A program made the position numbers and the translations under genes. Below are positions 58,393 to 64,000 of a stretch of DNA of 64,000 nucleotides, in pieces (positions within the stretch are counted from its first letter, which is position 1; each line of letters opens with the position of its first letter). The DNA is from Pseudoneurospora amorphoporcata. Taxonomy: Eukaryota > Ascomycota > Sordariomycetes > Sordariales > Sordariaceae. A model generated the notes under the pieces. The model did not search any database. It was given only the letters and a program-made list of their open reading frames with translations, and was not told the DNA's origin. The stretch is from assembly GCA_033297205.1 (NCBI GenBank), contig MU859067.1:124001-188000 (forward strand), given 5' to 3'.

Positions 58393-59845
58393 ATGAAGAC
58401 TATCAAAGGGTCGTTGTTGGCCTCAGGGCTGGTTGGTAGGTCCAATCCCAGCCTCATCACATCTTCTCACCCACGAACGGTCTGATACTGATGATGGAAA
58501 CAAAATCTTGCAGCCAGCAATGCTGTCCACGCTACCACACCCAAATACTGCGCCACCGGTGCGGACAATGTCTGCTTCCGGTTTGGCATCCCCCAATCAT
58601 CGGCCGACTCGGGGTCCGGTAACATCTATTTCCAAATCAAGGCACCATCTACATACTCGTGGGTAGCACTTGGCACGGGCGATCAAATGAAGGGCTCCAG
58701 CATGTTCGTCATGTACCAAGATGGGTCGGGTAACCTGACGTTATCACCCCGTCTGGGCACCGGGCACTCGATGCCCAAAGAGGACACTAGTTCATCGGCA
58801 GCAAAGTTGGGGCTGCTGGCGGGCAGCGGAGTCGTGAACGGCGTCATGACTGCCAATATAGTCTGCCCAAACTGTGAAAGTTGGAACGGAGGCTCGCTCA
58901 GCCTGACGGACACTGCGTCGGAATGGATTGCTGCGTGGAAATCAGGGCCGTCTCTGGCAACCGCGAGCAAGAGCGCGAGCATCACTCAGCATGATGATCA
59001 TGACCAGTTCCAACTTGACCTCACCCAGGCGACGGTTTCTTCCGACACCAACCCGTTCCTCGAGGCAGACACTGCAGACCCGGGGAGCGGAAGCGGTGGT
59101 GGAAGCATCGGAGGCGGAGGTGACAGCGATGGTCCTGGAGTTGTTGTAGGACCTGGCAACCCATTCGGGCCTGTTGGCGGCGGCAAGCGTAGGGATGGGG
59201 CTTTGGTTGCACATTCTGTCATCATGACGGCCACCTTTGCAGCTCTCTACCCCTTGGGCTCTATGCTCATGCCTCTGATCGGCAGCTGGATTGCCCACGC
59301 AATTTGGCAGAGCGTTGCCTTTGTGTTGATGTGGGTTGGCTTCGGCCTCGGTGTCCGTGTTGCACAAGACAGGAATATGGTAAGTAAACCGCTGGCTCTT
59401 GAGAGAACCTTACAAGTTGAACAACCCTTGCTGACGAGTTCGCCAAAAGCTCTTCAACAACACTCATACCAGGCTCGGAACAGCCGTCGTATTCCTCCTC
59501 CTCATCCAGCCTGTCCTCGGATTCATGCACCACAAGTACTTCCTGAAGTACCGCGAGCGCGGTGTGATCAGCTATGCTCACATCTGGTGGGGTCGTATTC
59601 TCCTTATTCTGGCCGTCGTCAACGGTGGCCTCGGACTCAAGCTCACCAATGCGGGCAACTCGGCTGTCGTTGCCTATTGTATCATTGCTGCCGTCTGTTT
59701 TGGTATCTACGCCATTGTCAAGTCATGGGCAGTGGTTCGCCGCGGCCGTCAACAGGGCCCTCATTTCCGCAAGAGTGATAACTTCACTCATAAACAGCGA
59801 TATCCAGTTGGTCGACAACCGTATAGGCCAAGGAATCGGGTATAA
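58393..59845 (+). CDS. Secreted DOMON-cytochrome b561 membrane protein
   Basis: Exons 58393-58435, 58514-59379 and 59450-59845 give 434 residues. A signal peptide (about residues 1-20, MKTIKGSLLASGLV) is completed across the first splice. The DOMON/CDH-cytochrome-like domain (about 25-190) contains CATGADNVCFRFG, SWVALGTGDQM, MFVMYQD and LGTGHSMP, where Met and His are candidate haem ligands. A Gly/Ser/Pro-rich linker leads to a b561 transmembrane core (about 245-390) with His in HSVIMTATF, AHAIWQSV, NNTHTRLG and YAHIWWGR. Such proteins move electrons across membranes and fungal members resemble the cytochrome part of cellobiose dehydrogenase. The donor and acceptor are unknown. The short basic C-terminus is cytosolic. 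Confidence 0.82.
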
Positions 59846-60664
59846 GCGACGGAAGAAGGAATGAGAACGGAGTGGCCATGGTAAGGCTCGCTTGGAGAGA
59901 GAGACAGTCGACGATGTTCGGTGGTTGTCTTTGTGCGGGCTCGGGGACCATCTGATGATTTGAAAGATAGCATTTACAGACAGGAGGATCGTGTTTGATA
60001 AGAGATGGGATGAAGGCTATGGTGGTCCGATAGGTTGGGGGGGGGGTGGTGGTAGTGGTTTCGGCTTGCGCTGATTTCAACACTGAGCGTGTACAGAGTT
60101 GCACATAGACAGCAATTCAAGAAAGAAACAGAAACAATGTATGGCTGTAATGAAACACGAGCTTGAGTTGATGTCAGTGATGGAGAGAACAAAAGTGGAA
60201 GTTGACTTTGGACCGCATGTCGAACTAAAGAGTGGAGAACTGGGGATGTCTCCACGCACCACCCGGGCTTCTCCCCATCAAAAGTCGAAGCTTGAGCTTC
60301 TGTCTTTCGTTTTGCGATGTTGACCAGTGTACCGCTACCATTAAACATGTCGATATTGGAGATTCTCATAGGGTAGCCTACTGGATTCAAAATAATGCCA
60401 AAGATTCCATGCTTTGAGTTAAAAGCAACTGTCTAGAGTGAAAAGAAAAACATCTACATCACGTGACAGCTCCGGCGTTTGTACCTGCTCTGGCTCATGT
60501 GGGAGGGGGTGAGAGAGAACGTCCGTGCACGCCGGACCCGAGAACCTCCAATGGATGTCCAACCGGGATATTTTGAAAAGTCTCGCAAGCAACGACCTCC
60601 ACCGTGACCTTTCAGTTCGCTACCTCTCCTCGCAGCGTCACGTATCTCGCCCAGCACATTCAAA
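59846..60664. other. Intergenic, b561 3' region and atp14 promoter
   Basis: 819 bp. A G-rich run with GGT repeats lies near 60040-60056. No gene is supported. Confidence 0.55.
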
Positions 60665-61629
60665 ATGCTCTCCCGGACTTCGGTACGTCTTTTTCCCTGG
60701 GCGACTGCCGCAGTCGATACCGGGTCGCAGCTCGGAATCGAAACATCAAGGCTGGCCGACAGCAATGGGAATCAGAATCGGACAATGAGCTAATCAACGC
60801 ACAGAGCGCCCGCCAGGCCGTCGCGGCCGTTGCCCGCCTTGCCCGCCCCCAGATGAGGACCTTCATCGCGCCCACCGTCTCGCGGAGAGGTACGTCTCTT
60901 TCTCTCTCTTGCCCAAACACTTTGGACACCCTCGGGTCGACGGATAGGTTGGATAGCTCCCGGCATGGACGACGACTAGCGTACGATACCGTTCCGACTC
61001 CGTGATGGCGACTTTACGATACCTCCCGGGATAGCTCGGTCACAACACCCGACTAGCTTTGTGCAAGACCACGACGACAACACCCTTCACCTCGACTCGA
61101 TGATCGATGCATGCCGATGCCAGCAACTCGATGATACAAGCGCTCACTGTTCTCATACACGGTCCGCGATCCTGCCCTCTTGCTCCGCCATCGATATCCT
61201 CCTACCCGCCTCGCCGCACATTGCCCGACAGCTCGTCCAACCTCTCGTGGCCCCGACACAAAAGCAGCCGACCTATCCATCCACTTGTTCATACGTCCGT
61301 CCGTCCGTCTGTTGCGCTCTTGGTTCTGACATCATCTGTCCCTTTTCTTCTATCTAGCCGACTTCGTCCAGGAGCTCTACCTCAAGGAGCTCAAGGCCTA
61401 CAAGCCCACCCCCATCAAGGAGTCCGACTCCGTCGGTCAGGTTGCCACCTTCTCGCTCCCCAAGACCCCCAAGTCTCCCGAGGAGGCCGACCTCGCCTCC
61501 AGCCTGAAGGAGTACGAGAACATGGCCGTTGAGGTTGAGGGCCAAGAGGGCGCCGATGCCTCTGCCCCCGCCGCCGTTGTCGAGGACTGGCTCGTTGAGG
61601 AGGAGGAGGAGGAGGGTGCTCACCACTAA
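60665..61629 (+). CDS. atp14: Mitochondrial ATP synthase subunit h
   Basis: Exons 60665-60682, 60805-60889 and 61358-61629 give 124 residues. The spliced N-terminus MLSRTSSARQAVAAVARLAR is an Arg-rich mitochondrial presequence, with likely cleavage around MRTFIA. The mature part starts ADFVQELYLKELKAYKP, the conserved start of subunit h, and ends in a very acidic stretch (EEEEEE) and HH. Subunit h is part of the peripheral stalk of F1Fo-ATP synthase and is essential for its assembly in yeast (Atp14). The second intron (468 nt) is the longest in the window and exon 1 only 18 nt. Confidence 0.9.
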
Positions 61630-63812
61630 GCGACTCGTCTTGTCTCGTTCGGTATTCACTCATTACTTCGCTCCCGATCATCCAATCCAGACAGCATTTA
61701 AACTCAGTCTCTGCGAAATAGACCCAAATTCGAGATTTTGAGAAAAGAAAGGAGAGGACGGAATAAAGTCTACGAGAAAGATGGAAACAGGTGTTGCGAT
61801 CGATCGATACCCCCCGGCCAGCCAGTGTCTTGATATATCACATGCGCGGATCACCCCGTCGTTTCCAGCCTCTCCTCCATCAGCTCTCAATCTTGTGCCA
61901 ACTACCGACACGAAATGGGCTTGATGACAGTCTAACGATGCTGTGCGCATGTTTCACATGGCGCTCGCATGACTGGAGAGGAACCTTTTGGCCATTACTG
62001 GATGAACGAAAACAGCCCCGTGTTGTGTGTAGAGGAGTAAATTCCGTGTATAATTTCCAATCCAGAGTATAAGCAGTCATGAGCCCACATATGACCTTAT
62101 GTGATAATTCGTCCTTCACCCCATTTGATACCTCTCAAGCCCTCTGAAACCAAACCACGTAACAACTATCAAATAACTGAGACAGACTCGTCCGATCAAC
62201 CGACACTTATCGGGGCATGATCAACCAAGTAACTATCTTGCTCTTTTAGTTACTTAACCTTAAACTGCGGTCTCATATCTATCATCATAATCCTGTCTCC
62301 CTCTCCGTCAAACATAAGGTATCTCCTCTTCCGTGCCCCTCTCGGCTAACACCTCCTGCCTTCACGGCTCACAGTACATCCAACACCGGTGATTTGAGTA
62401 TAGTGGGTACCCGAAATATTATCATTATAAGCCCTTCTCATTCTCCTCATCCGTAAAGGTATCTGTGATTGGCACATGCGAGCGAGCACGCACCTGTTCT
62501 GAGCCTTGTGTGACCATTCGAGATCTTTGGTCTTCCATCCCATCTGGCCTGTCATCGCAGAAGCGCATAAGAACCCCGACCTACCTACCTATTCCACCCG
62601 GTCTAGTGTAGACTAGATCCCTCTCTTTTTTTCTTCATCTTGAATACAATATTACTTCCATCTGAACTTTGGGATACGCCATCCAGCCCATGATCAACGT
62701 GATGTGACATTACTTACCCGTAGAGATATCACATACCTTTCCATAAAATCCTAAAGAAAGAATCTGTGGCTTTGTAAGAAAAGGAAAAACATTCAACAGA
62801 TAGTGTGAAAAGGTGGTTGGTTATACTATACTGCCTCTTTATAGTCAGTCCCGAACTACCTACTTCACACACTCGAGGTCATCATACCATTAATGTTCTT
62901 CCGTGTAATCGTTCTGCCTCGACCTTCACATGATTACTATTACTTCACTTCGTTTCCTTCTTATCACTAGACGCTAACTATTATTCAACCCACAATCCAC
63001 ACAAGCAGACATAAACACACGACACGCACTGGATGCCCCTGGCTGACTGACAAGAAACTAACTGCTCGGACAGCTGATTGTTTTCGTGATAATCCAATCC
63101 AATCGCTGCCCGTTCTTGACGAGCCAAGTGTCCTCAGTACTCGTGTACTCGGTCATTCAGGTAACGCTATGTTGATGGGAAAAAAACAATGATCAAACTT
63201 CTCCGTACAACTTACTCACACCCACCACATAGCTGCCCATATATGTATACTGATGTTTGTTCATCTCATCAATCCTGACAGGGTACAATAATACGGATCT
63301 CCAGACGTCTCTTCCCTTCGTCTGCCTACGCCCCAAAAACAGAAGCTTTATGACAATAGCAACAAACAAGCAAGGACAATAATCAAGCGCAAAACTACGC
63401 TTCACACCAAAAGAACTACTCGACCCGCACAACAATTGCCTTCAAACCACTCCCCTTTCTTCTTGTTTTTAATCGTTATGTGCAATGCAAACCGGTTGGA
63501 AACACCCAATCAAGCAACCGCCGTTAACGCCCCGCCCTAAAGTGTGCTGTCCAGTTTCAAGCCAAACACCCGAATAGTATACCGATTTGTGTGAGAACCG
63601 CCTTTTTGTTTTGATCAAAAAAATGCATGTTTTGCCATAGTGGTGGTGCTCTCGTTGAAGTCATCATCAACAGAAAAAGGAATATCTTCTCTTTCTTATA
63701 CCACTACCATATCTGAAGCCGGGAAAAAAAGGGGGTAATACATCGAAGCCAAACAACAGACAGGAAAAACAACTCTGCCGCAACAAAGAAGGGCTTGCGT
63801 GGCATGGGCCAT
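61630..63812. other. Long intergenic stretch, mostly 3' sequence
   Basis: 2.2 kb between the atp14 stop and the end of the last gene, which converge. Codon-like frames are short and no domain is seen. Part of it may be a long 3' UTR of the rightmost gene. GATCGATCGATA near 61797 is a simple palindromic repeat. Confidence 0.5.
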
Positions 63813-64000
63813 TCAAGGGTCGAAGTTGGTTCCGCCAAACATCTGGTCTTCAGTCGTGTTAGACTTAACGACACCGCTCATCCGATTCTCGGCTCGTTGG
63901 CCGGCCGCATGAACGTCATCCCAATCATCTGTCCTCCGGCGATCCGCGACGTCGGCCATTTCATCGTCCTCGTATCTGTGGTAAGAACGATCGTGCATGT
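63813..64000 (-). CDS. C-terminal end of an unidentified gene (cut by window edge)
   Basis: The frame is open from the right edge to a TGA at 63813-63815. The visible tail (about 60 residues) is polar and charged, with YEDDEMADVADRRRTDDWDD and a GGTNFDP end. No family is recognised. An acceptor-like TTCTTACCACAG lies at about 63977-63988, so the last exon may start near 63976 and only about 54 residues may be real. The 5' part lies outside the window. Confidence 0.6.
   Translation of the reverse strand, partial: MHDRSYHRYEDDEMADVADRRRTDDWDDVHAAGQRAENRMSGVVKSNTTEDQMFGGTNFDP

Noticed and set aside
1..64000. CRISPR array or prokaryotic gene cluster
   Set aside because: No regularly spaced repeats were seen and all gene structures are those of a fungal nuclear genome.

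Overview
The window is nuclear DNA of a filamentous ascomycete, most likely a Sordariaceae species (Neurospora or Sordaria). Genes are split by short introns (about 53 to 215 nt, one of 468 nt) with GTAWGT/GTAAGT donors, CTAAC/CTGAC branch sites and YAG acceptors. The proteins match fungal orthologues end to end (NIMA kinase, D-arabinono-1,4-lactone oxidase, fused AIR carboxylase, Rec8, Prp4 and others). Gene names follow Neurospora or yeast usage. Species and identities rest on family knowledge, not on a search.

Layout. Bases 1-13009 hold no gene I can support. They contain a degenerate direct duplication, a MITE-like element with CAGT termini and TA flanks (2681-3364), homopolymer runs and, near the right end, a 69-codon upstream ORF, a hairpin and a palindrome. 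One C2H2 zinc-finger gene (13010-14042, MtfA type) stands alone, followed by 9.4 kb without a supported gene. This 23.5 kb block with one small regulator contrasts sharply with the rest.

From 23.5 kb on the DNA is gene-dense and housekeeping in character: a BTB/ankyrin protein (-), nim-1 (+), alo-1 (-), a zinc-knuckle protein of unknown function (-), rec8 (+), Rab escort protein mrs6 (-), a 59-residue secreted peptide (-), an Asterix-type ER membrane protein (-), AIR carboxylase ad-3B (-), dus4 (+), a P-TEFb-type cyclin (-), prp4 (-), a psk1/S6K-like AGC kinase (+), a secreted DOMON-cytochrome b561 protein (+), ATP synthase subunit h (+), and the C-terminal end of a gene running off the right edge (-). 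Exon maps were worked out by hand and every multi-exon CDS closes in frame.

There is no operon logic. Several pairs share divergent promoters (BTB/nim-1, zinc-knuckle/rec8, ad-3B/dus4, prp4/psk1) and nim-1/alo-1 and rec8/mrs6 converge. Functions cover cell-cycle control and meiosis, transcription and splicing, tRNA modification, membrane traffic, purine synthesis, antioxidant synthesis and respiration. No CRISPR, rRNA, tRNA or intact transposase gene was found. The best candidates for something undescribed are the small secreted peptide with a possible alternative tail, the MITE-like element, the isolated regulator with its layered 5' region, and the zinc-knuckle protein.
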